Part shown: in pieces, positions 39,701 through 47,814 of the stretch | How positions within the stretch are numbered: position 1 is the first letter of the stretch | How the letters are laid out: each line of letters starts with the position of its first letter | Assembly: GCA_050729835.1 (NCBI GenBank) | Contig: JBOHLS010000002.1 | Coordinates: 142,640-206,639, forward strand | Reading direction: 5' to 3' | DNA from: REEB95 sp050729835 | GTDB lineage: Bacteria; Pseudomonadota; Alphaproteobacteria; ATCC43930; CGMCC-115725 | Length of the DNA: 64,000 nt | Translations under genes and position numbers: made by a program | The notes under the pieces: generated by a model | Told to the model about the DNA's origin: nothing | What the model saw: only the letters and a program-made list of their open reading frames with translations | Databases searched by the model: none

Positions 39701-41347
39701 ATGCAATTCGGCGACACGCCGCTCGACCGGGCCGTCGGCGCCACCCTGGCGCACAATCTCAAGCTCGGCGGCCGCGTCTTCAAGAAAGGCCGGGTGCTGA
39801 CGGTGGAAGACGTCGCCGCGCTGCGCGAGGCCGGATTGCGCAGCGTCGTCGCCGCGCGGCTCGAGCCCGGCGATATCGGCGAGAACGAGGCCGCCGACCG
39901 CATCGCCCGGCGGCTGACCGGCGCCGGCATCACTGCCGCGTCGGCGTTCACCGGCCGCGCCAATCTGTTTGCCGAAACCGCGGGACTGTGCCGCGTCGAC
40001 CCCGCCGCCGTCGACCGGCTCAACGCGACCGACGAAGCGATCACGCTGGCAACGATCGAGCCCAACACCGTGGTCGCGCCACAGCAGATGGTCGCGACGG
40101 TGAAGATCATCCCGTTTGCCGTCGCCGGCGATCGCCTGGCGGCTTGCGAGCGGGCGCTCGCCGGCACGGCGTGTTTGATCGAGGTCGTGCCCTTCGCCGG
40201 CAAGCGCGTGGCGCTGATCCAGACCGAGCTGCCGAACCTCAAGCCGAGCGTGCTCGACAAGACCGTCGAGATCACGCGCGCGCGGCTGACCGCGCTCGGC
40301 GGCAGCTTGATCGGCGAACGCCGCGTCGCGCATGACGCTGCAGCGCTGGCACCGGCAATCAAAGCCGCACTCACGGATAGCGCCGAGCTGGTATTGGTGG
40401 CCGGCGCCTCGGCCATTCTCGACCGCCGCGACGTCATTCCGGCGGCGATCGAGGCTGTCGGCGGCACGATCCTGCAATTCGGCATGCCGGTCGATCCTGG
40501 CAATCTCCTGCTCGTCGGGCGGATCGGCGCAGCCGACGTGCTCGGCCTGCCGGGCTGCGCCCGCTCGCCGCAGGTCAACGGCTTCGACTGGGTGCTACGC
40601 CGGCTGATGGCCGGCTTGCCGGTTGACGCCGCCGCGGTCCGCGGCATGGGCGTCGGCGGCCTGCTCGGCGAGATTCCGTCGCGGCCGCTGCCCCGCGCCG
40701 AAGCGGCAACGACGACCGCCCAGACCAGCGCCCCGCCGCTACGCCGGATCGCGGCCGTGGTGCTGGCCGCCGGCCGCTCGCGTCGTATGGGCACGCTCAA
40801 CAAGCTGCTGATCGGCGTCGATGGCAAGCCGATGGTGCGTCACGCGGTGGACGCGGCGCTGGCGGCCAACCTGGCGCCCGTCGTGGTCGTCACCGGTCAC
40901 GAGCGCGACAAAGTCGCGACGGCTTTGGCCAGCCTGCCCGTGAACTTGGTATACAACCCGGCCTATGCCGAGGGTCTGTCGACCTCGCTCAAGGCCGGCC
41001 TCGGCGCCTTGCCGCCGGAGGTCGAGGGCGCACTGATTTGCCTGGCCGACATGCCGCGGGTCAGCGCCGTCGAGCTCAAGCACCTGGCCGGCGCCTTCGA
41101 CCCGCGCGAGGGCCGCGCTATCGTCGTGCCGACACGGCACGGAAAGCGCGGCAATCCGGTGCTATGGGCCAAGCAGTTTTTCCCGGAAATGTGCACCGTC
41201 GCCGGCGACGTCGGCGCCCGGCACCTGATCGGCGCCTATCCCGAGCTGGTGGCCGAGATCGAGATGGAAGGCGACGGCGTCCTCACCGACATCGACACCC
41301 CCCAGGCCCTCGCCCGCCTGGCGGCGACCGCGAAAATCGGGGCCTAA
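39701..41347 (+). CDS. Molybdopterin-binding / MobA-like nucleotidyltransferase fusion protein
   Basis: 548 residues. The N-terminal ~340 residues resemble the MoeA/MoCF molybdopterin-binding fold (GDTPLDRAVGATLAHNL, AELVLVAGASAILDRRDVIP, GMPVDPGNLLLVGRI). The C-terminal ~200 residues are a MobA/MocA-type transferase (AAVVLAAGRSRRMGTLNKLL, CLADMPRVSAVEL, GDVGARHLI, DIDTPQAL). Similar fusions accompany Mo hydroxylase operons, where they probably make the cytidine dinucleotide form of the cofactor. That fits this operon, since CoxL enzymes use MCD. It is the last gene of the cox cluster. Confidence 0.88.
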   Translation: MQFGDTPLDRAVGATLAHNLKLGGRVFKKGRVLTVEDVAALREAGLRSVVAARLEPGDIGENEAADRIARRLTGAGITAASAFTGRANLFAETAGLCRVDPAAVDRLNATDEAITLATIEPNTVVAPQQMVATVKIIPFAVAGDRLAACERALAGTACLIEVVPFAGKRVALIQTELPNLKPSVLDKTVEITRARLTALGGSLIGERRVAHDAAALAPAIKAALTDSAELVLVAGASAILDRRDVIPAAIEAVGGTILQFGMPVDPGNLLLVGRIGAADVLGLPGCARSPQVNGFDWVLRRLMAGLPVDAAAVRGMGVGGLLGEIPSRPLPRAEAATTTAQTSAPPLRRIAAVVLAAGRSRRMGTLNKLLIGVDGKPMVRHAVDAALAANLAPVVVVTGHERDKVATALASLPVNLVYNPAYAEGLSTSLKAGLGALPPEVEGALICLADMPRVSAVELKHLAGAFDPREGRAIVVPTRHGKRGNPVLWAKQFFPEMCTVAGDVGARHLIGAYPELVAEIEMEGDGVLTDIDTPQALARLAATAKIGA

Positions 41348-41468
41348 ATCGGGCATTTTTGCGGCCCAAACGGATGGCGTCGAGCGAAATTGCCGCAAGC
41401 CCAACGTTCCCGGAATAAACCGCCGCGGCATCCCGTTGTCCTGCCGTCGAACGGGAGCGAAAAAGCCC

Positions 41469-41600
41469 ATGAGCACCCTGATCGGAGGCGTCACCCTGGC
41501 CAGTACGCTGTTTGGCGTTCTGGTCGGACAGATCGCGGCCGGCGCCGAGTTCGCCGGCGTGGTCATCGCCTCCTTGGTCGTGATGAGCCTACGCGCCTAG
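41469..41600 (+). CDS. Micro membrane protein (43 aa), hypothetical
   Basis: A 43-residue frame starts at an ATG preceded by GGGAGCG about 14 bases upstream. It reads MSTLIGGVTLASTLFGVLVG and continues with a second hydrophobic stretch, FAGVVIASLVVMSL. It is almost wholly hydrophobic with few charges, so one or two short membrane helices are likely. It lies 121 bases after the cox cluster, followed by a hairpin. Not recognised; function unknown. Confidence 0.45.
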   Translation: MSTLIGGVTLASTLFGVLVGQIAAGAEFAGVVIASLVVMSLRA

Positions 41601-41622
41601 GCTGCCGGCCCACGCTTTGCCC

Positions 41623-41642
41623 AAGCGGGCCCGTGCCCGCTT
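41623..41642. terminator. Hairpin between convergent transcripts
   Basis: A perfect 8-base stem AAGCGGGC/GCCCGCTT with a 4-base loop lies between the micro-protein gene (plus) and the SSS symporter (minus). The plus-strand side is followed by TTCTC rather than a long U-run, so termination strength is uncertain; it could serve both directions. Confidence 0.4.
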
Positions 41643-41709
41643 CTCGCGTTACCCCCGGAATTCCCTGTGACAATTCGGTGATCGGATGCGGCGATAATGC
41701 CGAAGCCGA

Positions 41710-43269
41710 TTACGCCCGGTAGTCGGCCGGCGCCGTCTGATCGCGCCGGGCCGCGCCCATGGCGTTGAACACCAACGTCAGCACGATCGCCACGGCGAAG
41801 TTCAGGAGCACGGTATAGAGCGCCGAGTAGCCCGGCAGTGTCCAGCCGGCGAAATGCAGTGCATAGGTTGGCTTGAACTGGACCACCGCCGCCATTGCCG
41901 TGCCGGCAACCGTTCCCACCGCCCAGCCGATCAACAGCGCCCAATCGTTGAACCAGCGCGTGTAGAGACCCAAGATCACCGCCGGGAAGGTCTGGATGAT
42001 CCAGATGCCGCCGAGCAGCTGAAACTGGATCGCGTATTGCGTCGGTACGAAGAGCACGAAGATCAGAGCGCCGAACTTGATGATCAGCGAGACCCACTTC
42101 GCGAGCTGTGCTTCTTCTTTGTCGGTCGGATTGGGGTTGAAGAATTCGCGATAGATGTTGCGGGTAAAGAGATTGGCGGACGCAATCGACATGATCGCCG
42201 CCGGCACCAGCGCGCCGATACCGATCGCCGCGAAGGCGATGCCAACAAACCACGACGGGAAGCTGTACAGCAGTAGCGCCGGCACGGCGAAATTCGCCTT
42301 GTATTGCGCGAAGCCGGCGGCGAATTGCGGCATCTTGGCAACGCCGGTAGCGAGCGCGAAGAAGCCCAAGAGCGCCAGAAACCCGAGCATCACCGAATAG
42401 GCCGGCAACAGCGCCGAATTGCGGCGAACGGCATGCGCGCTCGAAGCGCTCAACATGCCGGTGATCGAGTGCGGATAAAGGAATAGCGCCATCGCCGAAC
42501 CGACGGCGAGGGTGATATAGACGCCGTAGACGCCTGTGCTATTGCCCGAGGGTGCCGCCAGCAGCACCTTGGCCGCCGGCACTGCGGAAAAGATGTGACC
42601 GAAGCCGCCGAATTGGATCGGGATCACGATGACGGCGACAATCGCCGTCAGGTAGATCAGCGTATCCTTGACGATGGCGATCGCCGCCGGCGCCCTGAGG
42701 CCGCTGGTATAGGTGAAGGCGGCCAGAATCACGAAAGCGATGATCAGCGGCAAGTCGGCGGTCCAGCCGCCTCCCGCCGAAAGGCCGAGCCCACCGATGA
42801 TCACCTGCAAGCCGACCAACTGCAGCGCGATATAGGGCATGGTAGCAACGATGCCGGTCACTGTGATGGCGAGCGCCAGCCAACGATTGCCGTAGCGGCC
42901 CTTCACGAAATCGCCGGCAGTAATGTATTGATGCTTGTGCGCGACGCGCCAGAGGCGCGGGAAGGCGACGAACATCAGTGGATAGATGATGATGGTGTAG
43001 GGTACCGCGAAAAACGCGATGGCGCCCGCGCCGAAGGCCAGCGCCGGTACGGCGACGAACGTATAAGCGGTATAGAGGTCACCGCCGATCAAAAACCAGG
43101 AGACGATCGTGCCGAAGCGGCGCCCGCCCAATCCCCATTCATCGAGCAGATCGAGATCGCCCTTGCGCCAGCGCGCGGCGATAAAACCCAGCCAGGTGAT
43201 GAACCCGAACAATAATACAAAGACGATCAGCGCGACCCAGTTTACGTTTTGCACGGCGTTCTCCCCCAA
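41710..43269 (-). CDS. Sodium:solute symporter (SSS family), monocarboxylate-type
   Basis: 519 residues with about 13 membrane segments. It begins MGENAVQNVNWVALIVFVLLF. SSS signatures are DEWGLGGRRFGTIVSWFLIGGDLYTAY at the first helices, MPYIALQLVGLQVIIGGLG, and PHSITGMLSASSAHAVRRN near the middle. The family imports organic solutes with Na+. Pairing with an upstream DUF3311 gene is typical of MctP-like monocarboxylate carriers (pyruvate, lactate, alanine), so such a substrate is likely. Confidence 0.93.
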   Translation of the reverse strand: MGENAVQNVNWVALIVFVLLFGFITWLGFIAARWRKGDLDLLDEWGLGGRRFGTIVSWFLIGGDLYTAYTFVAVPALAFGAGAIAFFAVPYTIIIYPLMFVAFPRLWRVAHKHQYITAGDFVKGRYGNRWLALAITVTGIVATMPYIALQLVGLQVIIGGLGLSAGGGWTADLPLIIAFVILAAFTYTSGLRAPAAIAIVKDTLIYLTAIVAVIVIPIQFGGFGHIFSAVPAAKVLLAAPSGNSTGVYGVYITLAVGSAMALFLYPHSITGMLSASSAHAVRRNSALLPAYSVMLGFLALLGFFALATGVAKMPQFAAGFAQYKANFAVPALLLYSFPSWFVGIAFAAIGIGALVPAAIMSIASANLFTRNIYREFFNPNPTDKEEAQLAKWVSLIIKFGALIFVLFVPTQYAIQFQLLGGIWIIQTFPAVILGLYTRWFNDWALLIGWAVGTVAGTAMAAVVQFKPTYALHFAGWTLPGYSALYTVLLNFAVAIVLTLVFNAMGAARRDQTAPADYRA

Positions 43270-43309
43270 GAACTGTTCGAGACCATCGATGCGGCGATTG
43301 GCAGAACGG

Positions 43310-43516
43310 CTACGCCTCGGTCGCGAAATAGACGACCGCGGTCAGCACGGCGCCGATGAGGATCAGGAGGATCTGGAACCAGTAGAAAAACGGCAGGCCG
43401 ATGAAGGTCGGCTCAATTCGGTTGTAAACCGGCACCCACAGCGAAACAAAAAACAGGCCGATAAAAATCAGGTACCACCAACTCCACGCGTTCTGCTTGT
43501 CTCGACGGTTCGGCAT
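43310..43516 (-). CDS. DUF3311 small membrane protein, partner of the SSS symporter
   Basis: 68 residues from MPNRRDKQNAWSWWYLIF with a strong AAGGGGGAT ribosome-binding stretch upstream. Two membrane segments are visible (IFIGLFFVSLWVPVYNRIEP and FQILLILIGAVLTAVVYF), the DUF3311 pattern. It ends 40 bases before the symporter start and is very likely co-transcribed, perhaps helping its assembly or stability. Confidence 0.88.
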   Translation of the reverse strand: MPNRRDKQNAWSWWYLIFIGLFFVSLWVPVYNRIEPTFIGLPFFYWFQILLILIGAVLTAVVYFATEA

Positions 43517-43653
43517 CGCAAATCCCCCTTTTCCCGGATCGGTTGTGCCGGTTTCTCTCTGGCCTTTGATCATATTATGGGCGTCCGCCCGCGCATTTCT
43601 CAAGCCCCTCGGCGCGGGCAGCCGCGGCGTGGCATACCTTTGGCCGTCGAGAT

Positions 43654-44346
43654 TTAGGCTACCTCCGCAGGCGCCTTGCGGGCCAGTCCGTCGTAGAGAT
43701 CGAGGATGCGCTCGCGCCAGACATGAACGACATCAACCTTGGCGAGAAGTTCGAACGCGCTGATGGCACGCGCCCACTGAAAGCTGCCGAAGACGATGTA
43801 ATCGGCTTGCAACGGCGACGCGCCGCCGAGGAACGGCTGGTCCTTGAGCGCCACGCGCAACGGCGTCAACAGGGCGCGGAACGCCGGCAGGTTCTTTTCG
43901 CGGTCGGCCACCACCTCTTCCAGCGGCTTGCCAAAACGCTCCTCGCGCGATTGGCGGAAATAGGCGCGATCCTTGGGGTGGACGTGATCGAGAATGTCGC
44001 GCACGATCAGCCGCACCATGGCCGGCTGCAAAACTCCATCCGCCCAGCCGACATAGAAGCGCGACAGTGCGCGGCCGGCGCCGCCGCCGAACAGCGACGG
44101 CCGGTCGGGATAGGCGTCCTCGAGATAGCAGGCAATGGTCCAGGAATCGGCGATCCACTTGTCGCCATCGACCAGCACCGGCACGCGCCCCTGGCCCGAA
44201 GCGGCGATGCGGTCCTTTTCGGTGAAGCGCCAGGGAATGGTCTCGACCGGCAGGCGCTTGTGCGCGAGCGCCAGCTTGATGCGCCAGCAATAGGGACTGA
44301 ACCGGCGATTGTCGTCCGCGCCAGCGAGATCGTAGAGCTTGAGCAT
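43654..44346 (-). CDS. Glutathione S-transferase family protein
   Basis: 230 residues. The thioredoxin-like N-terminal domain has FSPYCWRIKLALAHKRLP and QGRVPVLVDGDKWIADSWTIACYLED, with the GSH-binding VP and DS residues. The alpha-helical C-terminal domain has GASPLQADYIVFGSFQWAR. This resembles the GST group with a SPYCWR motif, related to EtpR/beta-etherase-like enzymes. The substrate is unknown. Its ATG overlaps the stop of the upstream CopD-like gene (TAATG). Confidence 0.9.
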   Translation of the reverse strand: MLKLYDLAGADDNRRFSPYCWRIKLALAHKRLPVETIPWRFTEKDRIAASGQGRVPVLVDGDKWIADSWTIACYLEDAYPDRPSLFGGGAGRALSRFYVGWADGVLQPAMVRLIVRDILDHVHPKDRAYFRQSREERFGKPLEEVVADREKNLPAFRALLTPLRVALKDQPFLGGASPLQADYIVFGSFQWARAISAFELLAKVDVVHVWRERILDLYDGLARKAPAEVA

Positions 44347-44783
44347 TACCAATACGACCCGGTCGCGCCGATGGCGACAACCACCAGCCCGAGCACGAGA
44401 TTCAACGCCACGATGGTCCGGATCTGGCCGAGCTGCGCCGCCGCAGCCGGTAGATCGTCGCCGTCGAGCGCACGCTGGAATCGCCGCCACGGCGAGAAAT
44501 AGAGATGGCCGAAGACCAGCATCATGACGATGCCGGCGCCCATCATGATCTGGATGGCAAGGCCGCCAGCGCCGAGCTTGATCATGCCGCCGCCCGACAG
44601 CAGCAACAGCGCAATCGAGATCCACACCCACGGGAAGAAGCGCGCCAGCACGCGCCTCATCAATGGCAACCGGACGCCCAGTTCGAGCGGCGCCGCTGCC
44701 GGCCGCAGCATAAAATGGGCGAAGAACATGCCGCCGACCCAGATCACGGCCGCGAGGATGTGGAGGACGAGCGCGAAAATCAT
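44346..44783 (-). CDS. CopD-like integral membrane protein
   Basis: 145 residues and four membrane helices: MIFALVLHILAAVIWVGGMF, FFPWVWISIALLLLSGGGMI, IQIMMGAGIVMMLVFGHLYF and a C-terminal IVALNLVLGLVVVAIGA. The opening HxxxAVIWVGGMFFAHF is the CopD/YebZ-type pattern, with His residues that may bind heme or copper. Function unproven. Coupled to the GST gene. Confidence 0.8.
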   Translation of the reverse strand: MIFALVLHILAAVIWVGGMFFAHFMLRPAAAPLELGVRLPLMRRVLARFFPWVWISIALLLLSGGGMIKLGAGGLAIQIMMGAGIVMMLVFGHLYFSPWRRFQRALDGDDLPAAAAQLGQIRTIVALNLVLGLVVVAIGATGSYW

Positions 44784-44835
44784 GGCGACATTCTAGCGCC
44801 ATCGGCGCGGCTGCGAAACCGGCCTTTGCCGGCTT

Positions 44836-45153
44836 CTAGCCCTCGTCGAAATGCCGCTGGATCGCCGCGCGATGCTCCTCGGGCAGCGTTTCGAGCGCAT
44901 GCAACAGCGCCCGCATCCGGCGACGCGTGGCATAGAGCTGGTCGAGCAGGCGCAGGACGATCGGCACCGCATCCTCGCCGATGGCGAGATCGCGGCGCAG
45001 CTCGACGATCAGCCGCACCCGCGCGACGTCGAACTCGCTAAAGAGGTATCCCGTCGCCTCGCTTTCCGGCAGCACCCAGCGCTCGGCGATCCAGCGCTCG
45101 AGCTCGACTGGTTCGAGGCGCACCATCTGGCACATGGCCTCGAAGCTGATCAT
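44836..45153 (-). CDS. cbpM: Chaperone modulator CbpM
   Basis: 105 residues with a MerR-like fold: MISFEAMCQMVRLEPVELERWIAERWVLP, then LFSEFDVARVRLIVELRRDLAIGEDAVPIVLRLLDQLY. This is the CbpM pattern. It inhibits the DnaJ-like CbpA by binding its J domain. The start overlaps the cbpA stop (ATGA), the usual cbpA-cbpM order. Confidence 0.93.
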   Translation of the reverse strand: MISFEAMCQMVRLEPVELERWIAERWVLPESEATGYLFSEFDVARVRLIVELRRDLAIGEDAVPIVLRLLDQLYATRRRMRALLHALETLPEEHRAAIQRHFDEG

Positions 45154-46082
45154 GCCGACCCCATCGCACGGCGCGGATCGTAGGGATGATTCGGCGCCCA
45201 GTCGCGCAGAAAGTCGGCGAGCGTCCGATCACCGCCCTCGGGCAGCACTACTTTGAGCGTGATGTATTCGTCGCCCGCGCCGCCATCCGGCTTGGGCGCG
45301 CCCTTGCCGCGCAGCCGAAGCCGCGTGCCGGTATTCGAGCCGGCCGGCACCGTCATCGTCACCGCGCCGCCCGGCGTCGGCACCGAAATCTTGCCGCCGA
45401 GCGCCGCCTCGGCGATCGTCACCGGCACTTCGACGTGAACGTCGTCGCCCTCGCGCCGATACAGAGCATGCGGCGCGATGTGCACCTCGATCAACGCGTC
45501 CCCCTTCGGCCCGCCGCCGACGCCTTCGCCGCCCTGTTCCTTGAGACGCAGGATCTGGCCGTCGCGCAAGCCCGGCGGGATCGTGACGTCGAGGCTCTTG
45601 TCCGGCGTGAGCTGCAGCCGCTTCTTGGCGCCGTTGATCGCGTCGAGAAAATCGATTGTCAGCATGTAGTGTTGGTCGGCGCCGCGCATGCGGATATTGC
45701 CGCGGCGCGCGAACGGCCCCTCGCCGCCCGCGCCGCGGCCGAACATCGCGAACAGATCCTCGATGTCCTCGGCTGCGACGCCTTCACTCGTATAATATTT
45801 CGCGCCGTCCGGACCTTCGGCAAAGCCGCGATAGTTGGGGTGGTATTGCGGTTTTTCGGCGCCGGTCTCGTCGATCTCGCCGCGGTCGTAGCGCGCGCGT
45901 TTGGCCGCATCCGACAGCAGGTCGTTGGCGGCGCTCACCTCCTTGAAGCGCGCCTCGGCCTCCTTGTTGCCGGGATTGAGATCGGGATGATGCTGCTTGG
46001 CGAGCCGCCGATAGGCGCGGCGGATGTCGTCCTCGCTCGCGTCGCGTGCGACGCCCAGCACCTCGTAAGGGTTCCGCGCCAT
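45150..46082 (-). CDS. cbpA: DnaJ-type co-chaperone CbpA
   Basis: 310 residues. The J domain contains NPYEVLGVARDASEDDIRRAYRRLAKQHHPD with HPD at about residues 32-34. A linker rich in Gly and acidic residues follows, then two beta-sandwich substrate-binding domains (LDVTIPPGLRDGQILRLK, ALGGKISVPTPGG). There is no CxxCxGxG zinc finger, so it is a class B or CbpA-type protein. It stimulates DnaK and binds DNA in some bacteria. Coupled to cbpM. Confidence 0.94.
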   Translation of the reverse strand: MARNPYEVLGVARDASEDDIRRAYRRLAKQHHPDLNPGNKEAEARFKEVSAANDLLSDAAKRARYDRGEIDETGAEKPQYHPNYRGFAEGPDGAKYYTSEGVAAEDIEDLFAMFGRGAGGEGPFARRGNIRMRGADQHYMLTIDFLDAINGAKKRLQLTPDKSLDVTIPPGLRDGQILRLKEQGGEGVGGGPKGDALIEVHIAPHALYRREGDDVHVEVPVTIAEAALGGKISVPTPGGAVTMTVPAGSNTGTRLRLRGKGAPKPDGGAGDEYITLKVVLPEGGDRTLADFLRDWAPNHPYDPRRAMGSA

Positions 46083-46122
46083 GGCCCCATCATATAAGGG
46101 GCGGCGCGGCGCGTTGCCAGCC

Positions 46123-46968
46123 TCAGCCGGCGCCGGTCAGGCGCGCGCTCTCGCGCCACAGCCGCTCGGCGGATTCGTCATCCTGCGCCGCCGCCGAGGG
46201 CTCGCGCGCCGCACATTTATCGAAATAGAGCCCGGACAGACCCGCAACTTCCGGCGCGGATGCCAGATAGACTGGCGTCTTGGCGCCTTCCGCCGGCGCG
46301 ATCGCCATGAACTGCTTGGCGATGCCGAGGCCGATCCGGAACACCCCGCGGTTGTTGTCGCCGAAACTCGTGGCGACGAACCCGGGATGCAGCGCATTGG
46401 CGGTCACGCCCGAACCGGCGAGCCGGCGCGCGAGCGCGCGCGTGAACAGGATGTTGCACAGCTTCGACCGTTTGTAGGCGAGCCAGCCGCTGTAGCCGCA
46501 CGCGGTCTGCAGGTCATCGAAGGCCACGGTCGCGCCGCGATGCGCCTCGGAAGCGACATTGACGACGCGGGCCAGTGCCGACGCCTTGAGCCGGTCGAGC
46601 AGCAGATTGGTCAACGCAAAATACGCCAGATGGTTGAGCGCGAAAGTGCACTCGAAACCTTCCGTGCTCTGCTCGCGGCGGTTGAAGACCGCGCCGGCGT
46701 TGTTGAGCAGTACATCGATGCGCGGCAGCGTCGCGAGCTCGGCCGCGACCCGCCGCACCTCGGCGAGGCGCGACAGATCGGCGGTATAAATGCTGGCGCG
46801 AGGTGCGCCGGCACGCGTTAGCGCCGCCGCCAGCGCTTCGGCCCGCACCCGATCGCGCGCCACCAACGCCAACGACGCGCCCATCGCCGCCAGCCGCTCG
46901 CACGCGACTCGGCCGATGCCGGCGGTCGCGCCGGTGACGACGACCGTCTTGCCGCGCATCGCGTTCAT
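46123..46968 (-). CDS. Short-chain dehydrogenase/reductase (retinol-dehydrogenase-like)
   Basis: 281 residues. The cofactor motif is VVVTGATAGIGRVACERL, then LLNNAGAVF, the catalytic YKRSK (YxxxK) and a Ser upstream (NVASEAHRG). The Arg-containing N-terminal region suggests NADP. The layout (about 280 residues, HPGFVATSFGDN) resembles the retinol dehydrogenase-like SDR group. Its start overlaps the phosphatase gene stop (ATGA). The substrate is unknown. Confidence 0.9.
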   Translation of the reverse strand: MNAMRGKTVVVTGATAGIGRVACERLAAMGASLALVARDRVRAEALAAALTRAGAPRASIYTADLSRLAEVRRVAAELATLPRIDVLLNNAGAVFNRREQSTEGFECTFALNHLAYFALTNLLLDRLKASALARVVNVASEAHRGATVAFDDLQTACGYSGWLAYKRSKLCNILFTRALARRLAGSGVTANALHPGFVATSFGDNNRGVFRIGLGIAKQFMAIAPAEGAKTPVYLASAPEVAGLSGLYFDKCAAREPSAAAQDDESAERLWRESARLTGAG

Positions 46969-47774
46969 GGCGCTGCGGCGCCGCGGGCCAGCGCGGTCAC
47001 GGCATCGCGCACGCGCGTCCAGCAGGCTGCATCGCTGGCCGCCAACGGCGCATTGTCGTGAATGCGCGGGTCGTAGCGCGTCTCGTCGAGAAAGGCGGCG
47101 CGGCCACCGGCTTCCGTGGCGATCAGCATGCCGGCGGCATGGTCCCACGGCAACGAGCGCGAATGTAGCGCGAAATGCGCCTCGCTGAGCGCCAGATTGA
47201 TGTATTCGATGCCGCTCGAGCCGGCGTTGCGCGTGCGCATGCCGGCTCGCTCGACCGCCGTCGCTGCCCGCACGCCGGCAATGCGCCCATAGGCCGCGCC
47301 GACGAGGCTGGCGGGCGCTGGTGCCAAGCGCAGGCGGCGGCCGTCCGACCAGGCGCCCTCGCCGGCTTGGGCCCAGACCATGCGGTCGCCGAGCGGATCG
47401 AAAATCCAGCCGGCGTGCGTGCGGCCGCGCTCGACATAGGCGACGATCACGGCAAAACCGGGCTGGCCACGCGCGAAATTGGCAGTGCCGTCCACCGGAT
47501 CGATGATCCACAAATTGTCACATGTGGCGGTTAAGCTCAGCCGCTTCGGATCCGCGGCGACGGCCTCCTCCCCCAAGACCGCGGAGCCGGGAACGAATTC
47601 GCTCAAGCCGGCCGTCAACCGGCGCTCGGTTTCGAGATCGGCGATCGTCACCAAGTCGCCCGGTGCCTTCTCGTACACCTCCTCGCGCTTGAGCGTTCCG
47701 AAGCGTGGCAGTATGACGCTCTGCGTAGTTTCGCGGATCAGCCGGGCGACGGCTTCGGGATCGGGATCGGGCAT
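46965..47774 (-). CDS. Inositol monophosphatase family protein
   Basis: 269 residues from MPDPDPEAVARLIRE. Metal-site motifs are GEEAV (about residue 70), IDPVDGTANFARG and WDHAAGMLIATEAGG. The family hydrolyses phosphomonoesters such as inositol phosphate, histidinol phosphate or 3'-phosphoadenosine phosphate, and the residues do not decide which. It is divergent from the amine oxidase gene with a 40-base gap and coupled to the SDR gene. Confidence 0.9.
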   Translation of the reverse strand: MPDPDPEAVARLIRETTQSVILPRFGTLKREEVYEKAPGDLVTIADLETERRLTAGLSEFVPGSAVLGEEAVAADPKRLSLTATCDNLWIIDPVDGTANFARGQPGFAVIVAYVERGRTHAGWIFDPLGDRMVWAQAGEGAWSDGRRLRLAPAPASLVGAAYGRIAGVRAATAVERAGMRTRNAGSSGIEYINLALSEAHFALHSRSLPWDHAAGMLIATEAGGRAAFLDETRYDPRIHDNAPLAASDAACWTRVRDAVTALARGAAAP

Positions 47775-47814
47775 CAGCGACAAGTTTATGACGGGTGCAG
47801 CAGAAAGGTTCACT

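Noticed and set aside
44836..46082. cbpM read as a MerR regulator of a stress operon
   Set aside because: The sequence pattern and the coupled position behind cbpA fit the chaperone modulator CbpM; it lacks the recognition features expected of a DNA-binding MerR.
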